Positions 1-8,039 of a DNA stretch of 64,000 bases are shown one piece after another; position 1 is the first letter of the stretch, and the number at the start of each line of letters is the position of its first letter. The notes under the pieces were generated by a model. That model saw only the letters and a program-made list of their open reading frames with translations. It had not been told where the DNA came from and searched no databases. The translations under genes and the position numbers were made by a program. This DNA is from Microthrixaceae bacterium (GTDB lineage Bacteria; Actinomycetota; Acidimicrobiia; Acidimicrobiales; DATDAH01), in NCBI GenBank assembly GCA_020637195.1, contig JACJWK010000016.1, positions 1 to 64,000 of the forward strand, written 5' to 3'.

Positions 1-1136
1 TGCTGTCGTTCCTGCGCTGGCTGGCCGAGCACGGCGACGTCGACGCCGAGGTGCTCCTCTGGCGGGACGGGCCCACCGAGCCCGACTTCCGCGCCGTGGC
101 GCCCGTGCACGTCGCCGGCCGCCTGGACCGCGGCAGCCGCGTCGAGCTGCTCGAGCGCAACCTCCCGGTCGTGGGGCTCGACGGGGTCGCCCGTCGACTG
201 GCCCGGGCACGGCTGCGGCCCCGGCTGAAGGACCTGCGGGGCTACGACCTCTACTGGCTCAACTGCGCGGAGAGCGCGCACTGCCTCGACCACCTCCCCG
301 ACGTCGACGGGCTGGTCGTCTCGCACGTGCACGAGCTCGCGATGGCCATCGCCTTCGCGCTGCCCGACGAGGACGAGCGCCGGCGCTGGATCGGCGCCAC
401 CGACCACTTCGTCGCCGTCGCCGACCGGGTGCGCGACAACCTCGTCGACCAGGAGGGCGTCGACCCGGCGATCGTCAGCCGCCACTACGAGTTCGTGGAC
501 GCCGACGCCGTGACCGCCCCGCCCCGCACCGGGGCCGCCGAGCTGCGCCGGCGGCTGGGCGTCCCCGCCGGCGCCGCCGTGGTCGGCGCCGCCGGCACCC
601 AGGAGTGGCGGAAGGGGACCGACCTCTTCCTCCAGCTCGCCCGGCAGCTCCCGTCGACGGCGGACGGTCCGGTCCACCTCGTCTGGGTGGGCGGGGGGCC
701 CGCGACGGTGGAGATCGAGCGGCTGGCCCACGACCTCGAGGCCGCCGGCCTCGCCGACCGCGTGCACTTCGTCGGCGAGCAGTCCGACGCCGTCGACTGG
801 TACCGGATGTTCGACGTGCTCGTGCTGACCTCCCGCGAGGACCCGTACCCCCTCGTGTGCCTCGAGGCCGGGCTCGTCGGCACACCGGTGGTGGCGTTCG
901 ACAACGGCGGCATGGTCGAGCTGCTCGACGGCGAGAACGGCGTGGTCGTGCCCGCGCTCGACGTCGAGGCGATGGCGGCCGCCGTGGCCGACCTGCTCGG
1001 CGACCCGGAGCGGCGGCGTCGGATGGGGGAGCGGCTGGCGGCGGACGTGCGGTCCCGTCACGACACCGCGGTCGCCGCCCCCCGGCTCTACGAGCTGCTC
1101 CGGTCGCTGCTCGAGCCGGGGCGAGCCGCCCCGTGA
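1..1136 (+). CDS. GT4-family glycosyltransferase, 5' end outside window (array copy 1)
   Basis: Retaining GT-B glycosyltransferase, probably adding a sugar to a surface glycan from a nucleotide-sugar donor. The frame is open from base 3, and the visible N-terminus already matches about residue 20 of the downstream paralogues, so the start is off the window; the internal GTG at 51 is not the true start. The C-terminal donor domain has the GAAGTQEWRKG loop (about 590-617), with the Arg and Lys expected to hold the donor phosphate. The acidic motif SREDPYPLVCLE follows (about 829-866). It is the first visible copy of an eight-gene tandem array. Family call is secure; donor and acceptor are unknown. 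Confidence 0.88.
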   Translation, partial: LSFLRWLAEHGDVDAEVLLWRDGPTEPDFRAVAPVHVAGRLDRGSRVELLERNLPVVGLDGVARRLARARLRPRLKDLRGYDLYWLNCAESAHCLDHLPDVDGLVVSHVHELAMAIAFALPDEDERRRWIGATDHFVAVADRVRDNLVDQEGVDPAIVSRHYEFVDADAVTAPPRTGAAELRRRLGVPAGAAVVGAAGTQEWRKGTDLFLQLARQLPSTADGPVHLVWVGGGPATVEIERLAHDLEAAGLADRVHFVGEQSDAVDWYRMFDVLVLTSREDPYPLVCLEAGLVGTPVVAFDNGGMVELLDGENGVVVPALDVEAMAAAVADLLGDPERRRRMGERLAADVRSRHDTAVAAPRLYELLRSLLEPGRAAP

Positions 1137-1163
1137 CCGCTGGCAGGGCCGCGCGCCCCTTCC

Positions 1164-1169
1164 TACACT
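1164..1169 (+). promoter_or_regulatory. -10 box TACACT, leaderless-type
   Basis: TACACT lies 8 nt before the GTG at 1178, the spacing seen before many starts in this window. It supports an internal promoter inside the glycosyltransferase array and decides the start chosen for copy 2. Confidence 0.5.
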
Positions 1170-1177
1170 CGCCGCCC

Positions 1178-2341
1178 GTGCCCCAGGCTCGCCGCGGGAC
1201 CGTGCTCTTCTTCACCCACTCCGGCGACCGGGTGGGCCCGCCGATGATCCTGCTCGACCTCCTCACCTGGATCGCGGCCAACACCGACCTCCGCTTCGAG
1301 GTGCTGCTCTGGCGGGGTGGCCCGCTCGAGGCGGAGTTCGGGGCGCTCGCCCCCGTGCACGACGTCGACCGCATCCGCCGGTGGCCGCTCGCCGCCCGCC
1401 TCGAGGCCCTCGGCCGGCCCGGCCGACGCGCCGCGGCGCTGCTGCGCGAGGCCCGCCTGCGCCTGTGGCTGTGGCGGATCCCGCGGCTGCGCACCGTCGT
1501 GGTGGTCTCGGTCGGCCCCAACGACTACCTGCGCCACCTGCGCCCCCGCCGCCCGCGCGTGGTCACCATGGCCCTCGAGCTGGGGCTCCAGCTCGTCCAT
1601 CTGGACGACAACGACGGGCGCCTGCGCCGCGAGACCGAGCGATTCGTGGCGGGGATGCCCGTCATCCGCGACGCCCTCGTCGGGCTCGGCATCGATCCCG
1701 GGCGCATCGCGCTGGCCCGCGAGTTCGTCGACACCCGTCCGCCCGCGCCGGTGCGCGTGGTCGAGCGGTCCGAGCTGGGCATCCCCGAGGACGGGATCGT
1801 CGTGGGGTCGGCCGGGGTGATGGAGTGGCGCAAGGCGCCCGAGCTGTTCGTCCAGATCGCCCGCGCCGCCTGCGCCGCCGCCCCCGAGCTGCCCCTCCAC
1901 TTCGTGTGGATCGGCGGTGACGACCAGGGCTACGCGGCGCGCCTCGCCGACGAGGTCGACCGTGCGGGTCTCTCCGGCCGCGTGCACTTCCCCGGTCGCC
2001 AGTCCAACCCGTGGGACTGGTTCGCCATGTTCGACCTGTTCCTCCTCACGTCGCGCGAGGACGCGTTCCCCCTCGTGTGCCTGGAGAACGCCTCGGTGGG
2101 CAACCCGGTGCTCTGCTTCGACACCGGGGGCATGCCCGAGTTCGTCGGCGACGACGAGTGCGGAGCCGTCGTGGCCTTCCCCGACGTCGAGCTCATGGCC
2201 GAGCGGGTGGTGGCGCTCGCCGCGGACGGCGACGAGCGCCGGCGCCGGGGCGAGCTCGGACGGGAACGGGTGCGCGAGCGCTACGACGTCTCGGTGTGCG
2301 CACCGCTCTGGTACGAGGCCATGGAGCCGCTGTTCCCGTGA
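1178..2341 (+). CDS. GT4-family glycosyltransferase (array copy 2)
   Basis: 387-residue GT-B enzyme with both Rossmann halves. The N-terminal strand VLFFTHSGDRVGPP begins about residue 8, as in its paralogues. The donor loop ends in EWRKA (1823-1837) and the acidic motif is SREDAFPLVCLE, so the catalytic set looks complete. GTG 1178 is chosen because a -10 box sits 8 nt upstream and the N-terminus then matches the family. An in-frame GTG at 1133 overlapping the previous stop (GTGA) would add 15 residues and cannot be excluded. The stop overlaps the next start by 4 bp, suggesting translational coupling. Sugar specificity unknown. Confidence 0.88.
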   Translation: MPQARRGTVLFFTHSGDRVGPPMILLDLLTWIAANTDLRFEVLLWRGGPLEAEFGALAPVHDVDRIRRWPLAARLEALGRPGRRAAALLREARLRLWLWRIPRLRTVVVVSVGPNDYLRHLRPRRPRVVTMALELGLQLVHLDDNDGRLRRETERFVAGMPVIRDALVGLGIDPGRIALAREFVDTRPPAPVRVVERSELGIPEDGIVVGSAGVMEWRKAPELFVQIARAACAAAPELPLHFVWIGGDDQGYAARLADEVDRAGLSGRVHFPGRQSNPWDWFAMFDLFLLTSREDAFPLVCLENASVGNPVLCFDTGGMPEFVGDDECGAVVAFPDVELMAERVVALAADGDERRRRGELGRERVRERYDVSVCAPLWYEAMEPLFP

Positions 2342-3498
2342 CCTCCGCCGACCCCCTGCGCCTGCTCGTGCTGCTCCCCGACGCGGCGGACGACCCCGCC
2401 ACGCAGGAGCTGCTGGGCGTGCTCGCCGACGCCGGCGACGACGCGCTCGCCGCCCGTGCCGTCGCCTGGGACGGCGGTCCCCGGCTCGCCGCCCTGCGGG
2501 GTCACCTCCCCGTGTCGGTGGTGGCCGACCTCGGGGGTGGACCCGCCGCGGCGCTCGAGCGGGCGCTGCTGCGCCTGGGTCGGCGGGGGGCCGGGTTCGC
2601 CGTCCGTCGGCGCCGGCTCGGGGTCCGCGGGGCGATCGACGCGGTCTACCTCACCAGTCCACGGGCGGCGCCGCTCCTGCGCTTCCTGCCCGAGCGCGCC
2701 CGGCCACCGGTGGTGGTCATGGTGCCGCTCGGCGAGATGACCCAGGCCGAGCACGAGCCGTTGTCCGACGAGGACCGAGACCTGCTGCTGCGCACGACGG
2801 ACCGGTTCGTCGTGGCCTCCCTGCTCGACCGGCTCGAGCGCCTCGGTGTGCCCTCCGACCGGATCGTGCGGATCGGCGCCCCCGACGACGGCGCCGGCGC
2901 GCCCGGTCCCGACCCTGCCCGCCTCGCCGAGCTGCGGGGCCGCCTCGCCGTGCCCGAGGGCGCCGACGTCCTGGCCGGCTCCGGTCCCCTCGTGTGGCGC
3001 GGGGGCGCCGACCTGTTCGTGCGCCTGCTCTGGATGCTGCGGGCCCGGCGAGGGCGCGACGTCGTCGGGGTGTGGGTGGGCGCGGACGCCGATCCCCTCG
3101 AGCGCCGTCAGCTCGAGCACGACATCGCGCACATGGACCTCGCCGGCCGGGTCCACCTCCTCGCCGACGACGACGCCGACGCCCTGTCGATGGCCGATCT
3201 GCACGTGGTCACGAGCCGCGAGGTCGACGCCCCCGAGCCCTACCGGCCCGCCGCCGAGCGCGGTCAGGGCCTCGTGGGCTTCCGCACCGACGTCCTCGAC
3301 CGGTTCGCCACGGACGGCGCCGGCGAGCTCGTCGAGTTCCTCGACCTCGAGCGGCTCGCCGACGCGGTCGAGCGCCTGCTCGACGATGCCGCGGCGCGCA
3401 CCGCGCTCGCCGGGCGCGTGCGGGCCCGGTTCGAGGAGTGGCACGTGCCGCCCGCCCGCACACGGTTCCTGCTGCAGACCCTCCGAAGCGCCCGGTGA
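2338..3498 (+). CDS. Degenerate GT4-like protein, probable pseudo-glycosyltransferase (array copy 3)
   Basis: 386 residues, alignable end to end with the flanking glycosyltransferases but with altered active-site motifs. The donor loop reads GSGPLVWRGGADLF, so the Lys of WRK(G/A) is Gly. The acidic stretch TSRE(D)PFPLVCLE of the paralogues is replaced by TSREVDAPEPYRPAAE with no D-x7-E pair. The N-terminal half also lacks the VSH-type glycine-rich start. GTG 2338 overlaps the preceding TGA (GTGA) and the stop overlaps the next GTG in the same way. Inference: a non-catalytic partner or an enzyme with a changed donor site. It is intact, so not simple decay. Confidence 0.75.
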   Translation: MTSADPLRLLVLLPDAADDPATQELLGVLADAGDDALAARAVAWDGGPRLAALRGHLPVSVVADLGGGPAAALERALLRLGRRGAGFAVRRRRLGVRGAIDAVYLTSPRAAPLLRFLPERARPPVVVMVPLGEMTQAEHEPLSDEDRDLLLRTTDRFVVASLLDRLERLGVPSDRIVRIGAPDDGAGAPGPDPARLAELRGRLAVPEGADVLAGSGPLVWRGGADLFVRLLWMLRARRGRDVVGVWVGADADPLERRQLEHDIAHMDLAGRVHLLADDDADALSMADLHVVTSREVDAPEPYRPAAERGQGLVGFRTDVLDRFATDGAGELVEFLDLERLADAVERLLDDAAARTALAGRVRARFEEWHVPPARTRFLLQTLRSAR

Positions 3499-4562
3499 CG
3501 CCGGCCCGGGTCGCGTTCGTCTCCCACAACGCCAGCCGGAGTGGGGCCCCGCTCCTGTTGCTGCAGCTCCAGCGGTGGCTGCTCGACCACAGCGATCACG
3601 AGCTGGTCACCGTGCTCCTCGACGGTGGGCCCCTGGAGGCCGACTTCGCCGCCGTCGGCCCCGTCGTCGGCCCGGACGACCTCGCCGGCCTCGACGCCGA
3701 CCTCGTGTACCTCAACACCGTGGGCGCCGCGCCGGCGCTCGCGGTGCTGCCCGACGGCCCCAAGGTCGTGTGCCACGTGCACGAGCTGGACTACGCCCTC
3801 ACCCACTGGATCGACGAGGCCGACCGGGACCGGCTGCGCCACCGCGTCGACCGCTTCCTCGTGGTCTCCCAGCTCGTGCGTGCCGCCCTCGAGCGCTGCG
3901 TCGGCGTCGACCCCGGGCGCGTCGAGGTCCACTACGGCTTCGTCGACGTCGCCGCCGTGGCCGCCGGCGCGCCGGCGCCCGCTGCCTCCGGCACCCGTGT
4001 GATCGGCGCCTCCGGCACCCATGTGATCGGCGCCTCCGGCACCACCGAATGGCGCAAGGCCCCCGACCTCTTCCTCGCCCTCGCCGCGGCGGTCGAGCGC
4101 CGGCGCCCCGGCGGCGAGTACCCGTGGGTGGGCGGCGCCGACCGCGGTCCCGAGATCGACGGCGTCCTCGCCGACCGCGACCGGCTCGGGCTCACCGACT
4201 CGGTCCGCTTCGTCGGCGAGCAACCCGACGCCCGCGCCTGGTTCGCCGCGTTCGACGTCTTCGCCCTCGTCTCCCGGGACGACCCCTTCCCCCTGACGGT
4301 GCTCGAGGCGGCGGCCCTCGGCGTGCCGGTGGTCGCCTTCGACAGCACCGGGGCGCGCGAGTTCCTCGCCGACGGGTGCGGGGTGGTGGTGCCCTACCCC
4401 GACGTCGAGGCGATGGCCGACGCGGTGGTCCGCCTGCTGGACGACGGGCCCGGACGAGCCGCGCTGGTCGAGGCGGCCCGCCGACGCGTGCGGGCCGACC
4501 ACGACCTCGGGGTGGCGGCGCCCCGGCTGCAGGCCGCGATCGAGTCGGTGCTCGCGTCGTGA
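3495..4562 (+). CDS. GT4-family glycosyltransferase with duplicated donor loop (array copy 4)
   Basis: 355-residue GT-B enzyme, the shortest of the array, with N-terminal motif VAFVSHNASRSGAPLLL and acidic motif SRDDPFPLTVLE. The donor-binding loop GASGTTEWRKA is preceded by an extra copy of itself, because a 24-bp unit is tandemly repeated (3984-4043). The strand usually reading HFVWVGG is shortened to YPWVGG. Start GTG 3495 and the stop both form GTGA overlaps with neighbours. Catalytic residues are otherwise present, so it is probably active unless the loop expansion interferes. Confidence 0.85.
   Translation: MTPARVAFVSHNASRSGAPLLLLQLQRWLLDHSDHELVTVLLDGGPLEADFAAVGPVVGPDDLAGLDADLVYLNTVGAAPALAVLPDGPKVVCHVHELDYALTHWIDEADRDRLRHRVDRFLVVSQLVRAALERCVGVDPGRVEVHYGFVDVAAVAAGAPAPAASGTRVIGASGTHVIGASGTTEWRKAPDLFLALAAAVERRRPGGEYPWVGGADRGPEIDGVLADRDRLGLTDSVRFVGEQPDARAWFAAFDVFALVSRDDPFPLTVLEAAALGVPVVAFDSTGAREFLADGCGVVVPYPDVEAMADAVVRLLDDGPGRAALVEAARRRVRADHDLGVAAPRLQAAIESVLAS
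3984..4043 (+). repeat. 24-bp in-frame tandem repeat, about 2.5 copies
   Basis: Units start at 3984, 4008 and 4032 (the last one partial). The first two differ at one base (CGT versus CAT). Each unit encodes ASGT(R/H)VIG, duplicating the glycine-rich donor loop of the host glycosyltransferase. It looks like replication slippage. Confidence 0.85.
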
Positions 4563-5653
4563 CCGCTCGCCCGCCCGCCCGCGGCGCCGACGTGGTGTTC
4601 GTCTCGCACGAGGCCACGCTCACCGGGGCGCCCGTCGGGCTGGTCCAGCTGCTCGGGTGGCTGCGCGAGCACACCGACCTCCGGGTCGAGGTCGTGCTCG
4701 TCACGGGGGGGCCGCTGGCCGACGCGTTCGCCGACGTGGCGACCGTGCGCACGGTCGCCGAGGTGCTGGAGGGCCCGCTCCCGCGCGTCCTGTTCCTCAA
4801 CAGCAGCTTCAGCGCCGAGGTGCTGCTCGAATCGGAGTGGCCGGGGAGCCACGTCATCGCCCGGGTGCCCGAGCTCGAGGTCGCCTTCGACCAGGCCCTC
4901 GCGCCCGCGGCGCGCCGGGCCCTGCTCGAGCGGGCCGACCGCTTCGTCGCCGTGGCCGAGCGGGTGCGCCGGCACCTCGTCGAGGGTCACGGGGTGGCGC
5001 CGGACCGCATCGCCGTGGTGCACGGATGCCTCCCCGCCGAGCCCCGGGCGCCCGCCGTCGAGGCGGTGGCCGCGGCCCGTGCGGAGGCGGGGATCCCCCC
5101 GGGCGCGCCCGTCGTGGGCGCGGTCGGGTCGCGCTCGTGGCGCAAGGGCGCGGACCTGTTCCTGGAGCTCGCGGCCACCGTGTGCCGACGGCCGGGGTCG
5201 AAGGCCCACTTCCTGTGGCTCGGCAGCGACGACGGGTCGTGGCAGTTCGGGCGGTTCGGCGACGACGTCCGCCGTGCGGGACTCTCGGCCCGGGTGCACC
5301 TGCTGGACGACCACGCCGACCCCGTCCCGTTCCAGGCGCTGATGGACGTCTTCGCCCTCACCTCCCGCGAGGACCCGTTCCCGCGGGTGGCGCTGGAGGC
5401 GGCGGCGCTGTCGCGCCCCGTCGTGGCGTTCGACAGCGGCGGGGTGGGCGAGCTCCTGGTCCACGCCGACCTCGCCCCGGTCGCCTACGGCGACGTCCCG
5501 GCCATGGCCACGCGGGTGGAGGGTTGGCTCGCCGACCCCGACCGGGCGGCCGGGGTCGGGGGACGGCTGGCGGCGGCGGTGCGGGCGCACCACACGCTCG
5601 CGGTCGGGGGGCCGAAGATGCTGGCCGAGATCCGCCGGGGGTTGGCGGCGTGA
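4559..5653 (+). CDS. GT4-family glycosyltransferase (array copy 5)
   Basis: 364-residue GT-B enzyme beginning with the family strand VVFVSHEATLTGAPVGLVQL near residue 11. The donor loop is AVGSRSWRKGADLF (about 5119-5160) and the acidic motif SREDPFPRVALEA (about 5362-5400), so the catalytic residues are kept. The middle strand reads HFLWLGSDDG, close to the other copies. GTG 4559 overlaps the previous stop and the stop overlaps the next GTG by 4 bp. Expected to add one residue of the glycan built by this array; donor unknown. Confidence 0.87.
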   Translation: MTARPPARGADVVFVSHEATLTGAPVGLVQLLGWLREHTDLRVEVVLVTGGPLADAFADVATVRTVAEVLEGPLPRVLFLNSSFSAEVLLESEWPGSHVIARVPELEVAFDQALAPAARRALLERADRFVAVAERVRRHLVEGHGVAPDRIAVVHGCLPAEPRAPAVEAVAAARAEAGIPPGAPVVGAVGSRSWRKGADLFLELAATVCRRPGSKAHFLWLGSDDGSWQFGRFGDDVRRAGLSARVHLLDDHADPVPFQALMDVFALTSREDPFPRVALEAAALSRPVVAFDSGGVGELLVHADLAPVAYGDVPAMATRVEGWLADPDRAAGVGGRLAAAVRAHHTLAVGGPKMLAEIRRGLAA

Positions 5654-6834
5654 CCGACCCGGCGCGCCTCCTGGTGGTCCACCACGGGGCCGAGCGCACC
5701 GCCGAGGGCGTGGCCTTCGTGGACCTCGTGGCCGCGCTGGCCGAGACGGGGGAGCGGCGGGTCGAGGTGCTCCTGTTCGCCGGCGGGCCGCTGGTCGAGG
5801 ACCTCGCCCGGGTGGCCCCCACGACGGTGGTGGCCGACCTCCCGCGCTGGTCGCCCGACGCGCTCGCGGAGCGGGCCCTCTTCGCGCTGCGCCGGCCGGC
5901 GGCCGGCTACCGCCGACGCGCCCGGCGGCTCGGGCTGGACCGGTGGGCTCCGGGCGACGCCGTGTACCTGCACGGCCTGCTCGGCGTGCAGGTCCTCCGG
6001 TACCTCCCGACCGACGGTCCCGCGGTGGTGTGCCGGGTCGCCGAGGGCGAGGTCCCGCTGCTGCACTCGGTCAACCCGGCCGACCTGGCGCTGCTCGTGG
6101 CGCGCGTCGACCGGTTCCTCCCCGTCACGGCGGCCGGTCGCCGCGAGCTCGTCGAGGAGCACGGCGTCGCCGAGGCGCGCGCCCGACGCATCCGCGACCT
6201 CGTCGTCCCGGTCGACGACCGCTTCCCCGGCTCGGGTCGCTCCCTCGCGGACCGCCGCGCCGAGCTGGGCATCGCCCCGGACGCGGTCGTGGTGGGCTCG
6301 TTCGGGGCCACGTCGCTCGACCCCACCGACGTCACGGCCGTCGTGTGGGCCCTGCTCGCCGGTCGGGCGGACGTCCCCCCGGTCGAGCTCCTGTGGGCGG
6401 CGGCCCGGACGCCCGCCGGCTTCTGGATGGAGCACGACCTGCACCACCTGCGTCGGGGCGGCGCCGCGCACGGGGTCGCGCTCGGCGAGGAGCTCGACGC
6501 CGCGATGGGGCTGTGCGACGTGGCCGTGCTGCTCACCCGGGCCGGGCACTGCCCGCACGGCTTCCTCCAGGCCGCGGCCTCGGGCGTCCCCGTCGTGTGC
6601 TTCGAGGGCAACGAGCTGGCCGACGTGCTGGTCGCGGACGCCCGCGACGACGTCGTGCCCTTCCTCGACGTCGGCGCCGCCGCGGACCGCCTGGCCGGGC
6701 TCGCCCGCAGCCTGCGGGCCGGAGGGCCCGACCGCGCCGCGCGGGCCCTCATCGAGGGGGTCCGGCAGCGCTACGGCCCCGCCGCCGCCGTCGCCGCGAT
6801 CACCGAGGCCGTGGCCGAGGTGGCGCCCCGGTGA
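5650..6834 (+). CDS. Degenerate GT4-like protein, probable pseudo-glycosyltransferase (array copy 6)
   Basis: 394 residues, recognisable as a paralogue by position, length and the C-terminal pattern (GVPVVCFEGNELADVLV, then an FLDVGAAADRLA helix). The WRKG donor loop is replaced by GSFGATSLDPTDV, and the acidic motif SREDPFPLVCLE by TRAGHCPHGFLQ, so both acids and the basic pair are gone. The frame is intact with ordinary codon use and GTGA overlaps at both ends. Like copy 3 it sits after two apparently active copies. A scaffold, acceptor-binding or regulatory partner is inferred, not shown. Confidence 0.72.
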   Translation: MTDPARLLVVHHGAERTAEGVAFVDLVAALAETGERRVEVLLFAGGPLVEDLARVAPTTVVADLPRWSPDALAERALFALRRPAAGYRRRARRLGLDRWAPGDAVYLHGLLGVQVLRYLPTDGPAVVCRVAEGEVPLLHSVNPADLALLVARVDRFLPVTAAGRRELVEEHGVAEARARRIRDLVVPVDDRFPGSGRSLADRRAELGIAPDAVVVGSFGATSLDPTDVTAVVWALLAGRADVPPVELLWAAARTPAGFWMEHDLHHLRRGGAAHGVALGEELDAAMGLCDVAVLLTRAGHCPHGFLQAAASGVPVVCFEGNELADVLVADARDDVVPFLDVGAAADRLAGLARSLRAGGPDRAARALIEGVRQRYGPAAAVAAITEAVAEVAPR

Positions 6835-8039
6835 GCGCCCCCTCCGACGACGGGCGGGGCACCCCGGACGTGGTGTTCGTGAGCCACGAAGCCACCCGGA
6901 CGGGCGCACCGCTCATGCTGCTCTACGTCCTGCGCTGGCTGCGCGACCACTCGGAGCTCCGCTTCGAGGTCCTGCTCCTCGAGGGCGGGGCGATCGAGGC
7001 GGACTTCGCCGCCGTGGCGCCGACCACCGTCGTCGCCGACATCGGCCCGGGGCGCCTCGACGGCGTGGCGCGCCGGTTCGGCGCCCACCGCCTGGCCGAC
7101 CGGCTCCACGAACGCCGCCGCAGGGCGGCCCTGGCGCCGCTGCGGGGCGCCTCGCTGGTGTACTGCAACGTCCTCGAGAGCCTCGCCGCGCTGCCGCTGC
7201 TCGATCCGGGGCCGCCCGATCGCGTCGTGGTCACCCACATCCACGAGATGCGTGCCGCGTTCCGGGCCCTCGCCCCCGCGGCACGGGCGCAGCTTCGGCG
7301 CAGCGATCGCTTCGTCGCCGCGTCCGACCTCGTGCGCGAGCTCGCCATCGACCACTTCGGCATCGACCCCGAGCGGATCGTGCGCCACTACGAGTGCATC
7401 GACGTCGAGGCGCTGCACGCCACGCCGCCCCCCGCCGAGGCGGTCGAGGCGGCGCGGCGCTCGTGTGGGATCCCGGTCGGGGCACCCGTCGTCGGCGCGG
7501 TCGGGGTCACCGGCTGGCGCAAGGGTCCCGATCTCTTCGTCCTGCTGGCCGACCACCTGCACCGCCGCGAGGCCACCCGGGACGTCCACTTCGTGTGGCT
7601 CGGCGCGGACCCGGAGGCGCCCGAGACGCGGTCGCTCCGGCGCGACGTCGAGCGCGCCGGCCTCGCCGACGTGGTCCACTTCGTCGCGCCCGAGCCCGCC
7701 CCGGGCCGCTGGTTCGCCCTCTTCGACGTCTTCACGCTCACGTCGCGCGAGGATCCCTTCCCGCTCGTCTGCCTGGAGAGCTCCCTGCTCGGCACCCCCA
7801 TCGTGTGCTTCGCCAACACCGGCATGGCCGAGTTCGCCGGCGAGGGCGAGTGCGGCTTCATGGTTGACTACCTCGATGTCGAGGCCATGGCCGCGCGCGT
7901 GACCGACCTGCTCGAGGACCCGGACCGCCGGGCCGAGGTGGGCCGCCGGGCGTCCGAGCGCGTGCAGCGCGAGTTCGACTACCGGGTCGCGGCGCCGCTC
8001 CTGGCGGCCGACATCGAGCGCTGGCGGCCCCGCCGGTGA
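6831..8039 (+). CDS. GT4-family glycosyltransferase (array copy 7)
   Basis: 402-residue GT-B enzyme with N-terminal VVFVSHEATRTGAPLMLLYV, donor loop GVTGWRKGPDLF (about 7501-7540), the strand HFVWLGAD and acidic motif SREDPFPLVCLES (about 7744-7782). It is closest by eye to copy 8, with which it shares LLGTPIVCF and GMAEFAGEGECGF, suggesting a recent duplication. GTG 6831 and the stop form GTGA overlaps. All catalytic residues of the family are present; substrate unknown. Confidence 0.88.
   Translation: MSAPSDDGRGTPDVVFVSHEATRTGAPLMLLYVLRWLRDHSELRFEVLLLEGGAIEADFAAVAPTTVVADIGPGRLDGVARRFGAHRLADRLHERRRRAALAPLRGASLVYCNVLESLAALPLLDPGPPDRVVVTHIHEMRAAFRALAPAARAQLRRSDRFVAASDLVRELAIDHFGIDPERIVRHYECIDVEALHATPPPAEAVEAARRSCGIPVGAPVVGAVGVTGWRKGPDLFVLLADHLHRREATRDVHFVWLGADPEAPETRSLRRDVERAGLADVVHFVAPEPAPGRWFALFDVFTLTSREDPFPLVCLESSLLGTPIVCFANTGMAEFAGEGECGFMVDYLDVEAMAARVTDLLEDPDRRAEVGRRASERVQREFDYRVAAPLLAADIERWRPRR

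Noticed and set aside
51..53. GTG 51 as the start of the first glycosyltransferase
   Set aside because: The frame is open and paralogous upstream of it to the window edge, so the real start is outside.
3984..4043. CRISPR-like or intergenic minisatellite
   Set aside because: The repeat is in frame inside a coding region, has no spacers and only 2.5 units.
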